A stretch of DNA of 31,111 nt. Origin: MD308 sp051888795. Lineage in GTDB: Bacteria; Bacillota; Clostridia; Lachnospirales; Lachnospiraceae. Location: assembly GCA_051888795.1 (NCBI GenBank), contig JBJFCD010000260.1, positions 1 through 31,111 of the forward strand, read 5' to 3'. The number at the start of each line of letters is the position of its first letter. The stretch's first letter is position 1. Positions 31,062 through 31,111 of the stretch are shown piece by piece. A program made the position numbers and the translations under genes. The notes below the pieces were generated by a model that was not told the DNA's origin, did not search any database, and was given only the letters and a program-made list of their open reading frames with translations.

Positions 31062-31111
31062 TGGGTTTTATGCGACAGACGTAGTAATGTATGAAATCAT
31101 ACTAATATTTT

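Overview
The window is about 31 kb of low-G+C DNA with strong AAGGAGG-type ribosome binding sites, TATAAT promoters and hairpin-plus-T-run terminators. Gene content points to an anaerobic Firmicute of the class Clostridia, most likely a gut Lachnospiraceae. The evidence is rubredoxin, ptb-buk butyrate genes, a CoA-acylating aldehyde dehydrogenase, a CitA/DcuS-type two-component pair, and a PurO-like IMP cyclohydrolase beside a stand-alone AICAR formyltransferase. This is chromosomal housekeeping and accessory metabolism. No rRNA, tRNA, CRISPR array, prophage or complete transposon was found.

Layout. 1-1480: glmM (minus) with a long terminator, followed on the minus strand by what reads as the 5' end of a group II intron cut by the window edge. 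1601-5613: a large secreted subtilisin-like protease. 5614-7556: last two steps of IMP synthesis as two separate proteins. 7801-11120: a membrane acyltransferase, a DUF3841-like protein, a tiny Cys-rich membrane peptide, panC and a small conserved-looking protein. 11239-14028: purC, convergent with a sodium:amino-acid symporter, then rubredoxin with a striking inverted repeat in its promoter. 14029-14657: a 629-base gap that appears to hold an independent structured RNA or orphan leader with its own promoter and terminator. 14658-18901: a small membrane protein, an M24 aminopeptidase and a sensor kinase/response regulator pair. 19143-20029: a PQ-loop (SemiSWEET-like) membrane protein and an SGNH-like partner. 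20085-20588: a deoxyinosine/uracil-DNA glycosylase.

20625-26370: a GntR/FadR-family regulator, then an operon for CoA-acylating aldehyde dehydrogenase, phosphate butyryltransferase, butyrate kinase and a sodium:solute symporter. Together these could turn an aldehyde into acyl-CoA, acyl-phosphate and finally a carboxylate plus ATP (or run in reverse), with the symporter moving the substrate or product. 26617-28809: a SpoU-family RNA methyltransferase and a family 2 glycosyltransferase carrying a C-terminal MarR-like winged helix. 28841-31061: a TetR-controlled set of three small membrane proteins including a DUF2871 protein, with the same 13-bp palindrome in front of both tetR and the membrane genes.

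The items most worth following are the 14175-14539 RNA unit, the glycosyltransferase-MarR fusion, the intron boundary at position 51, the TetR/DUF2871 regulon, the rubredoxin dyad, and the aldehyde/acyl-phosphate operon with an operator over its -10 box. All family assignments come from reading motifs by eye. No database search was run.
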